DNA of 64,000 nt from UBA1413 sp964552955. GTDB lineage: Bacteria > Bacteroidota > Bacteroidia > Bacteroidales > Prolixibacteraceae. Of this stretch, positions 26,007 through 34,139 are shown piece by piece (position 1 is the first letter of the stretch; every line of letters starts with the position of its first letter). Where the stretch lies: assembly GCA_964552955.1 (NCBI GenBank), contig CAZKIU010000002.1, positions 1-64,000 of the forward strand, in the 5' to 3' direction. The position numbers and the translations under genes are program-made. The notes under the pieces were generated by a model that was not told the DNA's origin, did not search any database, and saw only the letters and a program-made list of their open reading frames with translations.

Positions 26007-26137
26007 GGGCTATTTTTTCCGGGATAAAAAGATACCCATTAATTGAACACCCCGCCGCAAATAGCAGACTCACCCTCTGAAGGAAACCACCTCCCACTGA
26101 ACCACCTCTGGTCCAATGCCCTCCTGGTCACTGTTTC

Positions 26138-27265
26138 TCATACCGTCATCAGGGCGGCCATAATCCGGTCCGAGACCATGATACCGGCGGGGGAGAGGCG
26201 GAGGATTCTTCCTTCTTCGATTAGGGTACCCTCTTTGAGAAAGGGGCGGGCCGAAGCCAAGACAGGGGCAACAGCCTCCTCCCCGAATTCACGGTGAAGT
26301 TGTTCAATGGAAACGCCCCATTTGGTGCGAAGACGGGTGATAAGGGTGTCGTTGAGCCGGTCGGTGGGGGTCAGTTCTTCTGATTCAAAGGGTATTTTAC
26401 CTTCTCCCAGGGCCTGGAGGTAGGTTCGCAGGTCGGCCACGTTCCACTGCCGCGACTGGCCGTTGTAGGAGTGGGCCGAGGGCCCCAGTCCCAGGTATTT
26501 TTCTCCCGACCAGTACCCCAGGTTGTGACGCGAGTAAGCACCGCCACGGGCAAAATTGGAAATCTCGTAATGGTCGAAACCGGCTTGCGCCGTTTTGAAA
26601 ATCAACAGCCTGAATTGTTCCAGGCTCTCCTCCTCGGTAGCCTCACTGAGGATCCCTTTCTGCAGAAACTCATAAAAGGGGGTACCCTCGTGCCAGGTCA
26701 GATGATACGCTGAAATATGGCTGACAGGCAGGGAGAGGGCCGTATCGAGGTTCTCCTCCCATTGGGCAAGGGTCATGTCAGGCAGGCCGAAAATCAGGTC
26801 GATGCTGATATTGGTGAATCCCTCTTTCAGGGCTAAATCGACGGCATCCAGGGCCTGACGGGCCGTATGGCGGCGGTTCATGGCTTTCAGATGGTCGTCG
26901 TGAAACGACTGTACTCCCATGCTGAGGCGGTTGACCCCCATGGCCCGCCAGGCAGCCGGCTGACCAGGAGTAAAATCATCGGGGTTCGCCTCCAGGGTGA
27001 CCTCGGCATCGGAGGCCACCCTAAAAAGGGCCGACACCTTCTCCAGCAAAAAGGCAACTTCACCCGGGGCTAACAAGCCGGGAGTCCCCCCCCCAAAATA
27101 GAAGGTATCCAGGATCTCCCCTTCCAGATATCCCGCCTGCCTCTCCGCTTCATGGGCCACCATCTCCAGAAACCGCGGTTTGAGCCCTAATTCCGTGGTT
27201 TTATAAAAATCACAGTAGTGGCACCGCTTGCGGCAGAAAGGAATATGAATATACAGGCCAGCCAC
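26138..27265 (-). CDS. hemW: Radical SAM heme chaperone HemW
   Basis: Radical SAM protein of the HemW/HemN-like group, 375 residues. The cluster-binding CX3CX2C is CRKRCHYCDF at residues 11-20, with the group's extra downstream Cys absent or altered. Other landmarks are FYFGGGTPGLL at about 54-64, EANPDDF, RLSMGVQSFHDD and SIDLIFGLPDMTLAQW. HemW transfers heme to respiratory enzymes; it is not a coproporphyrinogen oxidase. The start is GTG at 27265, sharing one base with the TAG stop of the Rrf2 gene (TAGTG), so translation is coupled. Last gene of the rpiB-lutB-rrf2-hemW run. Confidence 0.9.
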   Translation of the reverse strand: MAGLYIHIPFCRKRCHYCDFYKTTELGLKPRFLEMVAHEAERQAGYLEGEILDTFYFGGGTPGLLAPGEVAFLLEKVSALFRVASDAEVTLEANPDDFTPGQPAAWRAMGVNRLSMGVQSFHDDHLKAMNRRHTARQALDAVDLALKEGFTNISIDLIFGLPDMTLAQWEENLDTALSLPVSHISAYHLTWHEGTPFYEFLQKGILSEATEEESLEQFRLLIFKTAQAGFDHYEISNFARGGAYSRHNLGYWSGEKYLGLGPSAHSYNGQSRQWNVADLRTYLQALGEGKIPFESEELTPTDRLNDTLITRLRTKWGVSIEQLHREFGEEAVAPVLASARPFLKEGTLIEEGRILRLSPAGIMVSDRIMAALMTV

Positions 27266-27708
27266 TACAACCTGACCAGATCCTCGAATTTCTCGATATC
27301 GTCGGCGATGATTTTCAGGGAGGTCTCCTTGTAAAATTGGGAGGTCACCTTGCGGAGTTCCTCATATTTGAAGTGGACCGGACAGAAGGGTTTGGATTCA
27401 TCATGGGCCTTGCAGGGCCTAAGTCCAATCAGGCAATTGGTGAAATACTCCTCTCCGTCGACATTGGTCACGATATCCCAGAGGGAGATCTCTTCCGGGG
27501 GCTTGGAAAGACTGAACCCCCCATTAGGGCCTTTAGTGGAAACCAACAGTTTCTGCTTGACCAGGTTCTGGAGGATCTTCCCCAGAAACGGAGATGAGAG
27601 GCTCAGGTCGGCAGATATTTTCTTGATGCCGATACGGGTTTCGTCACCCGAATACTTGGCCATGTAAATGAGTGCGCGTAAGGCGTACTTACAGGTATTT
27701 GACAACAT
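27265..27708 (-). CDS. Rrf2-family transcriptional regulator
   Basis: Winged-helix regulator of 147 residues related to IscR, NsrR and CymR. The DNA-binding region is KYALRALIYMAKY, then IKKISADLSLSSPFLGKILQNLVKQKLLVSTKGPNGGFSLSK in segments (residues about 27-68). Three cysteines in FTNCLIGLRPC and KPFCPVHF are spaced like Fe-S ligands of the family, so iron-sulfur or redox sensing is possible. It sits 3 nt after lutB and overlaps hemW by one base, both iron-dependent proteins, which supports a role in Fe-S or respiratory control. The signal is not known. Confidence 0.88.
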   Translation of the reverse strand: MLSNTCKYALRALIYMAKYSGDETRIGIKKISADLSLSSPFLGKILQNLVKQKLLVSTKGPNGGFSLSKPPEEISLWDIVTNVDGEEYFTNCLIGLRPCKAHDESKPFCPVHFKYEELRKVTSQFYKETSLKIIADDIEKFEDLVRL

Positions 27709-27711
27709 ATT

Positions 27712-29085
27712 TCAGTTATTAAGAGTTTTCCATTGATGGCTGAAGGAGCGGGTGGCCAGGCGGGGCATTTTCCGGTGTCTGCCGGCAGGGGAGGGGAGGA
27801 GGGCTATCAGACTATTCGCGGTACGGCCCCCGAATCTTTCGAGGCGCGACCGGCGGGCAAAGAGATAGCGGTAGGCTATCATTCCCCTGTTCCACAGAGG
27901 TTTTCCTCCGGAAACTTTCTGCATCCTTTGCCGGTTGAGGAGCAATAGGTCAGACAGGGGAATTTTCACGGGGCATACTGTACTGCAGCGGCCGCAGAGG
28001 GTGCATGCATAGCTGAGATGGCCGTAGTCCCTGAAACCACTGTAGAATGGAGTGATGACAGAGCCCACCGGACCGGTATAGACCGATCCATAGGTATACC
28101 CCCCCACATTCCGGTAGATGGGACAGGCGTTGAGGCAGGCCCCGCAGCGGATGCAGCGCAGGGCGGCATGTTCCTCCTCCCGGGCAAGCAGGCGGCTTCG
28201 CCCGTTGTCGAGGAGGATGACCACCATCTCACGGGGCCCGTCTTTTTCACCAGGCGCACGGGGTCCCAACAGAAGCGTGTTGTAGGCCGACACCTGCTGG
28301 CCCGTACCATGAAGCGCCACCCACTGAAAGAAAAAAGGCAACTGCTGCACCGAAGGAATAACCCGCTCTATACCGGCAATCACGATATGCAGATCAGGAG
28401 ACGAAACGGTCATCAGTGCATTGCCCTCATTCTCGGTGAGCCCTATCCCCCCGATGTCGGCCACAATGAAGTTGGCCCCGGTGATACCAGCATCGGCTTC
28501 CGCGAATTTGTCCCGCAGATGATACCGTGTGAAAGCAGCTATTTCCGCGGGAGTGGCCCCTTCCGGGGTTCCGAACTTCTCCGAAAACAGACACGCCACA
28601 TCTTCGCGCGACTTATGCATGGCGGGTGTCAGAATGTGATAGGGTTTCTCCCCGGCCGTCTGAACGATGAATTCTCCCAGGTCGGTTTCCACCACCTCCC
28701 AGTTGCGGTGCGATGCTTCTTCATTGAAACCGCACTCCTCCGTAATCATCGATTTGCTTTTCACTACCCGGCAGGAAGGATTCCGGGAGAGAAAACCGCC
28801 TGCAATCTCCAATACCTCTTCGGCAGTACGGGCCCAGAAAACCTGCGCTCCGCGGGCGGTAATTTGTCGCTCAAACATCTCCAGATGACCGGACAGAGAG
28901 GCGAGGGCTTCCTCCTTAACCCCGGCAGCATACTCCCTGAAGGTATCATAATGGGGATGACGCATTTTTCCCCGGGTCACAGCCTCCTCATATTTCCGGA
29001 TATTGTGACCCAGAATGGCCCGATGCCGCCGATCATAGGCTATCACCGAATCCCGTAAAAATTTCTTCTCCCCTCTGTAGGCCAT
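27712..29085 (-). CDS. lutB: LutB-like iron-sulfur protein
   Basis: Iron-sulfur protein of 457 residues resembling LutB of the LutABC L-lactate oxidation complex. An N-terminal LutB/LldF domain includes VVKSKSMITEECGFNE at about 108-123 and NFIVADIGGIGLTENEGNA at about 205-223. Two 4Fe-4S motifs follow: CIRCGACLNACPIY at about 313-326 and CTLCGRCSTVCPV at about 363-375. LutA and LutC genes, normally adjacent, are not in this window, which is odd. It ends 3 nt before rrf2, which may regulate it. Role as an electron carrier in lactate or similar hydroxy-acid oxidation is inferred. Confidence 0.87.
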   Translation of the reverse strand: MAYRGEKKFLRDSVIAYDRRHRAILGHNIRKYEEAVTRGKMRHPHYDTFREYAAGVKEEALASLSGHLEMFERQITARGAQVFWARTAEEVLEIAGGFLSRNPSCRVVKSKSMITEECGFNEEASHRNWEVVETDLGEFIVQTAGEKPYHILTPAMHKSREDVACLFSEKFGTPEGATPAEIAAFTRYHLRDKFAEADAGITGANFIVADIGGIGLTENEGNALMTVSSPDLHIVIAGIERVIPSVQQLPFFFQWVALHGTGQQVSAYNTLLLGPRAPGEKDGPREMVVILLDNGRSRLLAREEEHAALRCIRCGACLNACPIYRNVGGYTYGSVYTGPVGSVITPFYSGFRDYGHLSYACTLCGRCSTVCPVKIPLSDLLLLNRQRMQKVSGGKPLWNRGMIAYRYLFARRSRLERFGGRTANSLIALLPSPAGRHRKMPRLATRSFSHQWKTLNN

Positions 29086-29121
29086 CCTTATAGTCCCCTT
29101 AATGGCTCCCGATATCTTTAA

Positions 29122-29580
29122 TCAGGATTCTTCTTCCTTACAGGACAACGGAATCTGATCAATTCTGTGCTGGTGCCGGCCCCCTTCAAAACGGGCATTT
29201 AAAAAGCTCTCCACGATAGCCACGGCTTCTTCATCGGTGACAAACCTTCCGGGAATGGCACAGATATTGGCATCGTTATGTTCCCGTGCCAGGCGGGCTA
29301 TCACGGGGTTCCAGCAGAGCGCTGACCTGATTTTCTGGTGCTTGTTGGCTGTAATGCTGATCCCCTGTCCCGTGCCGCAAAAGGTCACTCCCAGAGAAAA
29401 CTCTCCCTTACTGACCGCCCGTGCAATGGCATGGGCATACTCCGGATAATCACAACTTTCATCGGAATAACACCCCAGGTCGGCAAATCGAATCCCATGC
29501 TCCCTGAACCAGACCATTAATGCCTGCTTCCTGGCATATCCGGCATGATCACTTGCCAACGCAATGACTCTTTCCTCCAT
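29122..29580 (-). CDS. rpiB: Ribose-5-phosphate isomerase B
   Basis: Interconverts ribose 5-phosphate and ribulose 5-phosphate in the pentose phosphate pathway. RpiB signatures are ALASDHAGYARKQAL at residues 7-21, SCDYPEYAHAIARAV at about 41-55 and the catalytic TFCGTGQGISITANK at about 65-79, with the active-site Cys in place. The HNDANICAIPGR segment supplies the phosphate-binding Arg. At 152 residues it is typical length with a short acidic tail. It lies 36 nt upstream of lutB on the same strand. Confidence 0.94.
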   Translation of the reverse strand: MEERVIALASDHAGYARKQALMVWFREHGIRFADLGCYSDESCDYPEYAHAIARAVSKGEFSLGVTFCGTGQGISITANKHQKIRSALCWNPVIARLAREHNDANICAIPGRFVTDEEAVAIVESFLNARFEGGRHQHRIDQIPLSCKEEES

Positions 29581-29652
29581 AATCCGCTTTGGTTATTTCC
29601 CTTCAACAGCCTTGATCCGTTGAAAAGAACAAATTTAATATATTTTAGTTCT

Positions 29653-31140
29653 TTATCCTTTATTCTTAAATAATATTGAGGACAATTCCTTTGCCTCCAA
29701 CGCGTAGACCATCATCAGGAATGATGCGAGCAGGGCCGTGTTCACAGGGAATTTCAGCCAGGGGGACAAACGGCTGGTGAGCAGGGAGAGGGAGAAAACG
29801 AGGATGGCCACGAGGAAATAGCTTCCGATGCGTTTCAGATCATATGGAATAGGATAGTATTTCTGTCCCCAGAAATAATTGATAACCATCATAATAAAGA
29901 AGCAGATAAAAACGGTAACGGCCGATCCCATATATCCCATCACCGGTATCAGGAGGAAATTGAGCAGGATGGTAATGGCAGCACCTGCCAGGGCGATATA
30001 GGCGCCGTACCAGGTCCGGTCTTTGAGTTTATACCAGATCGAAGCACTGAAAAAGATCCCGAAGAAGAGATCGGCCATTAGGATCAGGGGAACCACTTTG
30101 ATGCCCTGCCGGTATTCAGGGGGGATCAGGAGTTGCACACCATCGATGTAAAGGGTCATTCCCAGGAAGATCAGAAGGCCGAAGAGGATAAAATATTTCA
30201 TGACCACGGCATAGATGACCGGGTCGGAGGAGGATTCCGTAGAACTCCGGGCAAAAAAGAAGGGTTCAAAGGCATAACGGAAGGCCTGGATAAACATATT
30301 CATCAGTACCCCCAACTTATAGTTGGCTCCGTAAATGCCCAACTGGAACATCGGATCTTTTTCTGTGGGTATAAGAAAAGGAATCAGTATTTTATCAATA
30401 TTTTGGTTGACCATACCCGCCAGTCCGATGATCAGGATAGGAAAGGAGTAACCCATGATTTGGCGGAAGAGGGAACGGTCAAACCGGGGTTTAATGGAAA
30501 GAATCTCAGGCATCAACAGGAGCAGGGTGGAAAGGGAAGCCAGCAGGTTGGCCAGGAAGACGTATCCTACACCCAGCGAAGGATTATAGATCAGGGCAAC
30601 GAGAGAATGGGGATAGTGTTTGATAATCAGAGGACAAATGGAAAGAAAGAAGAGATTGAAACCAATATTCAACCCGATGTTAACCAGTTTGACGAAGGCA
30701 AATTTAATGGGACGGTTTTGGAGCCGGAGCTGTGCGAAAGGGATGGCCGTAATGGCATCCAAACCAACGGTGAGTGCCAGCCACCATACATACGAGGGGT
30801 GTTCCCCGTATTGCATGGCCGTGGCGATCTCTCCCCTGAAAAAAAACATCACCAACAGAAAAAGGGTAGTGGTGGAAAGCAGCGAAATCAGTGCAGTGGA
30901 AAAAACGGTGGCAGGCTGGGGGTGTTTTGAAGCGAACCGGAAATAGCCTGTTTCCAGACCATAGGTCAGCAGGATCATGGCAAAGGCCACATAACTGTAG
31001 AGATTGCTGACCACGCCGTATTCTTCGGGTCTGAAAATGCCGGCATGGTAAGGTACCAGCCACCAGTTGAGAAAACGCCCCACGATACTGCTCACCCCAT
31101 AAATGGCCGTATCTCCCAAAAGTTTCCTGAAAGGATTCAA
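29653..31140 (-). CDS. Polysaccharide flippase (Wzx/MATE-like)
   Basis: Integral inner-membrane protein of 495 residues with about 12-14 hydrophobic segments through its length. It begins with the characteristic RKLLGDTAIYGVSSIVGRFLNWW and belongs to the oligosaccharide flippase/polysaccharide biosynthesis group. Members move undecaprenyl-linked sugar intermediates, or other lipid-linked substrates, across the membrane. No glycosyltransferases or sugar-nucleotide genes flank it, so it is an orphan copy. Residues FRPEEYGVVSNLYSYVAF and YGLETGYFRFASKH are typical of the Bacteroidota group. Divergent from the glutaminyl cyclase gene with 68 bp between. Confidence 0.85.
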   Translation of the reverse strand: MNPFRKLLGDTAIYGVSSIVGRFLNWWLVPYHAGIFRPEEYGVVSNLYSYVAFAMILLTYGLETGYFRFASKHPQPATVFSTALISLLSTTTLFLLVMFFFRGEIATAMQYGEHPSYVWWLALTVGLDAITAIPFAQLRLQNRPIKFAFVKLVNIGLNIGFNLFFLSICPLIIKHYPHSLVALIYNPSLGVGYVFLANLLASLSTLLLLMPEILSIKPRFDRSLFRQIMGYSFPILIIGLAGMVNQNIDKILIPFLIPTEKDPMFQLGIYGANYKLGVLMNMFIQAFRYAFEPFFFARSSTESSSDPVIYAVVMKYFILFGLLIFLGMTLYIDGVQLLIPPEYRQGIKVVPLILMADLFFGIFFSASIWYKLKDRTWYGAYIALAGAAITILLNFLLIPVMGYMGSAVTVFICFFIMMVINYFWGQKYYPIPYDLKRIGSYFLVAILVFSLSLLTSRLSPWLKFPVNTALLASFLMMVYALEAKELSSILFKNKG

Positions 31141-31152
31141 AGCTGAGAATTT

Positions 31153-31185
31153 TTGGCAAAGATAGAGGAGATCTGTTTACTTTTG
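31153..31185 (+). promoter_or_regulatory. Promoter of the glutaminyl cyclase gene
   Basis: A TTG (31153-31155, within TTTTGG) and TACTTTTG (31178-31185) are 22 nt apart and fit the Bacteroidota -33/-7 promoter. The start codon lies 23 nt past the -7 element. This is the clearest promoter pair in the window. Confidence 0.65.
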
Positions 31186-31208
31186 CATCAACCTTTGATT
31201 CTGTAGTC

Positions 31209-32279
31209 ATGAGAAATTATATGGTTCTGGTGGAGCTTATTCTTCTGGTCCTGATCTGTTCCTGTACCGGAAAAGCCAACAAATCTTCCAAACCGGTCAC
31301 TACCCTTGAAATACTCCCTTCGGCAAAAAGTTACCACATGGGTCAGCCGCTTACACTGCATGTCAAAACCAAAAATGCAGGAAAAGAGCTGGCCAAAACC
31401 GAAGTATACCTCAACGACCTGTTGGTCCTTTCAGGCAACCAGGCCGAGATGACCCAAGAGATCACCGGACAAGGGATTCTGGGCGTCAATACCGTCAGGA
31501 TCGTGTCAGAAAACCATGACGGCAAGGCTTATACCCTTCTCCGGAATTTCACCCTTCTTTCCGATACGGAACCGCTCTCCTGCAATTACCGGGTGGTCAA
31601 AGATTATTCACATAATAATGAACATTTTACGCAGGGACTGGAATTCCATAAGGGTTATCTCTATGAAGGAACGGGTGAAAACGGCAAGTCAGCACTTTAC
31701 AGGATTGACTTTCCATCAGGGAGAATCAGCAGATCAGTAAAACTGGATGAGCAGTATTTTGGGGAGGGCATCACCATTCTGGAAGATAAAATTTATCAAC
31801 TGACCTATAAGCACCGGAAGGGTTTCATTTACAACCTCTCTGATTTTGGGGTCACCGACAGTTTTGCCTTTGCTTCGCAGGAGGGATGGGGACTCACCAA
31901 TGATGGAAATTACCTGATCATGAGCGACGGAACCGAAACCCTGACCTGGATCAACCCGGTTGATTTTTCGGTAGTCAGGAGAGTTCAGGTGGCCGATCAC
32001 CTGAAAGTCTACCGTTATCTTAATGAACTGGAGTATGACCATGGTTTTATCTGGGCCAATGTATGGGGGACCGATCTGATCCTTAAAATTGAGGCATCCA
32101 CGGGAAAAGTAGTGGCTCAGCTCAACCTGAAAGGGATACTGAGTGTCATGGATGCCCATTCCTCCGACAGGATTGACGTCCTCAATGGGATTGCCCTGAT
32201 GCCCGGTACCGGGCATCTTCTGGTGACAGGCAAGTTATGGCCCAGAATGTTCGAAATAGAAACCGGTTGCTCAGAATAG
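31209..32279 (+). CDS. Glutaminyl-peptide cyclotransferase lipoprotein
   Basis: Converts N-terminal glutamine of exported peptides to pyroglutamate. It is the plant-type (beta-propeller) enzyme of the glutamine cyclotransferase family, not the zinc type. Lipoprotein signal with lipobox LICSC (Cys19). Residues 25-120 form an Ig-like N-terminal domain. The propeller starts at about 130, with the hallmark HNNEHFTQGLEF, then YEGTGENGKSALYRI, GEGITILEDKIYQLTYK, WGLTNDGNYLIMSDGTETL, and LNELEYDHGFIWANVWGTD and ending VTGKLWPRMFEI. Its 3' end overlaps the stop region of ruvB by 9 nt on the opposite strand. Confidence 0.9.
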   Translation: MRNYMVLVELILLVLICSCTGKANKSSKPVTTLEILPSAKSYHMGQPLTLHVKTKNAGKELAKTEVYLNDLLVLSGNQAEMTQEITGQGILGVNTVRIVSENHDGKAYTLLRNFTLLSDTEPLSCNYRVVKDYSHNNEHFTQGLEFHKGYLYEGTGENGKSALYRIDFPSGRISRSVKLDEQYFGEGITILEDKIYQLTYKHRKGFIYNLSDFGVTDSFAFASQEGWGLTNDGNYLIMSDGTETLTWINPVDFSVVRRVQVADHLKVYRYLNELEYDHGFIWANVWGTDLILKIEASTGKVVAQLNLKGILSVMDAHSSDRIDVLNGIALMPGTGHLLVTGKLWPRMFEIETGCSE

Positions 32280-33293
32280 GGTGGGGGAGTCACCATATCG
32301 TGACCGTCCCAGGTGCTTGTAAGCCAGCTCTGTCACCTCTCTGCCCCTGGGAGTCCTTTTCATAAATCCCTCCTTGATCAGATAAGGTTCATAAACCTCC
32401 TCAAGGGTTCCGGCATCTTCGCCTACGGCGGTGGAGATCGTGGAAATTCCGACCGGTCCTCCCCTGAATTTATCAATGATGGTCACCAGAATCCTGTTGT
32501 CCATATCATCGAGGCCGTATTTGTCTATATTAAGGGCTTCCAGGGCATAGCGGGTGATTTCCAGGTCTATTTTTCCTGAACCCTTGACCTGGGCAAAATC
32601 GCGTACCCTGCGCAGCAGGGCGTTGACAATACGCGGTGTACCCCGGCTGCGGGAGGCAATCTCCACGGCTGCCCGCTCCTCAATGGGCACATGCAGAATC
32701 GATGCCGAACGCTGTGCAATGCGGGTAAGAACCTCCACATCATAGTATTCGAGATGAAACTTGATCCCAAAACGGGCACGCAGCGGCGACGTAAGCAACC
32801 CCGAACGGGTGGTTGCACCCACCAGAGTAAAAGGATTGAGTTCCAACTGTATAGACCGTGCACTGGGCCCTTTATCTATCAATATATCAATTCTGAAATC
32901 CTCCATGGCAGAGTAAAGATACTCTTCCACCACGGGTGATAAACGGTGAATTTCATCTATAAAAAGGATATCATGCGCCTCCAGGTTGGTCAGCAATCCT
33001 GCCAGATCTCCAGGCTTATCCAATACCGGACCTGAAGTTATTTTAATGTTGACGCCCATCTCATGGGCAATAATAGAGGATAGAGTCGTCTTTCCCAGTC
33101 CGGGTGGACCATGAAGCAGAACATGGTCAAGGGATTCACCCCGCTGACGGGCTGCTTTTACAAAAATACGAAGGTTCTCCACCGTCTGCTCCTGGCCGCT
33201 GAATTCCAGAAATGATAATGGCCGCAATTGATTGTCAAAATCACGGTCCTTCTCATTATAACTTTCTCCTCTGATATCCAGCAAATCCGCCAT
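32271..33293 (-). CDS. ruvB: Holliday junction branch migration helicase RuvB
   Basis: AAA+ motor of the RuvABC resolvasome that drives branch migration at recombination junctions. Walker A is GPPGLGKTTLS at about residues 63-73, Walker B DEIHRLS at about 115-121, sensor 1 VGATTRSGLL and the Arg finger region LRARFGIKF. The C-terminal winged helix ends RTPRGREVTELAYKHLG. The 340-residue length is standard. It lies 8 nt after a single-domain response regulator on the same strand, an unusual partner. ruvA and ruvC are elsewhere. Confidence 0.97.
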   Translation of the reverse strand: MADLLDIRGESYNEKDRDFDNQLRPLSFLEFSGQEQTVENLRIFVKAARQRGESLDHVLLHGPPGLGKTTLSSIIAHEMGVNIKITSGPVLDKPGDLAGLLTNLEAHDILFIDEIHRLSPVVEEYLYSAMEDFRIDILIDKGPSARSIQLELNPFTLVGATTRSGLLTSPLRARFGIKFHLEYYDVEVLTRIAQRSASILHVPIEERAAVEIASRSRGTPRIVNALLRRVRDFAQVKGSGKIDLEITRYALEALNIDKYGLDDMDNRILVTIIDKFRGGPVGISTISTAVGEDAGTLEEVYEPYLIKEGFMKRTPRGREVTELAYKHLGRSRYGDSPTLF

Positions 33294-33301
33294 GCCTCCT
33301 G

Positions 33302-33679
33302 TTATTTCATATTTAAAGCCCCGAAGATATCATTGAGTTTCCGGATATCAAAAGGTTTTGACATATACTCATCCATGCCGGCCTGCAAACACTGTTCCCG
33401 GTCATTATCCATGGCATTGGCTGTCAACGCAATAATAAAACTGCGCCTCCCCAGTTCCTGCTCCAGTAACCTTATTCTTCTGGCGGTCTCATATCCGCTG
33501 ATCCCAGGCAACATCAGGTCCAGGATCACTACATCTGCCCCTTCATGGGCCATCACTTCCAGCGCCTTCTCTCCCGAGGCCACCAGGTTCAGCTCATGCC
33601 CCTGCCTTCCCAGATAAAAGGACAGTATCTTCTGGTTAAGCGGATTGTCCTCTACCACCAGTATCTTGTAACAGCTCAT
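33302..33679 (-). CDS. Single-domain response regulator
   Basis: Stand-alone receiver domain of 125 residues with a full set of phosphorylation residues: acidic pair Glu10/Asp11, phospho-Asp54 (VVILDLMLPG), Thr86 (IALTANA) and Lys108 (YMSKPFD). There is no output domain, so it works by protein contact, as CheY or Spo0F do, or as a phosphotransfer intermediate. The ALTANAMDNDREQCLQAGMDEYMSKP region resembles receiver modules of hybrid kinases. No kinase or Hpt gene is next to it. It is encoded 8 nt before ruvB and probably co-transcribed. Confidence 0.9.
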   Translation of the reverse strand: MSCYKILVVEDNPLNQKILSFYLGRQGHELNLVASGEKALEVMAHEGADVVILDLMLPGISGYETARRIRLLEQELGRRSFIIALTANAMDNDREQCLQAGMDEYMSKPFDIRKLNDIFGALNMK

Positions 33680-34139
33680 ATTTGGGTATTCATTAGTTGC
33701 GTTATATTTATTTAAATATTTAAGAATTGTTTAAAGTTGAAAATAATGAAGATAATACTGTGCTGTTAATAGGTGTTGAAAGATTTCAGAAGAAATTAAT
33801 CCACTCCAGGGTAACACACCTTTTAAAACCATATTAACAAATTTACGTTTCTTAATCGTCGGTCTTTCAATTGAAATAATAATTTTTTCAATGGTTGTTT
33901 ATAACTTATACCTCCTGATTCCCCGATGATATTAACAGGAGAGTGAAGGTTGATATTCCAAAAATAAAAAAAGAAAAAGAACCTAAGGAAAGATGCCGTT
34001 TTTTGTCAGATAAAATTCGGAACGGATTTGTCAAAAATTGAGCTGTGAAATTATTTCATTTTTTTGAGATACTTTTGAACAATGATGTCATCCGGTAACA
34101 ATGTACAAGTTATTGAAATAAAACATTTTATTAATTAGG
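33680..34139. other. AT-rich divergent intergenic region
   Basis: A 460-bp region between the divergent receiver/ruvB and DUF4175 operons. It is markedly AT-rich with many A and T runs. The right end has a TACTTTTG element. No DnaA boxes, tRNA, extended hairpin or open frame with coding character were seen. Confidence 0.65.
34070..34077 (+). promoter_or_regulatory. Candidate -7 element of the DUF4175-uvrC operon
   Basis: TACTTTTG matches TAnnTTTG and lies 63 nt before the GTG start of the DUF4175 gene. Upstream TTG triplets are present but none sits at the usual 19-23 nt spacing. Confidence 0.4.

Noticed and set aside
28018..29058. 346-codon plus-strand frame opposite lutB
   Set aside because: The product has no recognisable domain and the minus-strand LutB with two 4Fe-4S motifs is clearly the gene.
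33680..34139. AT-rich gap considered as an origin of replication
   Set aside because: No DnaA boxes were found in it, and mnmG proximity alone is not enough.
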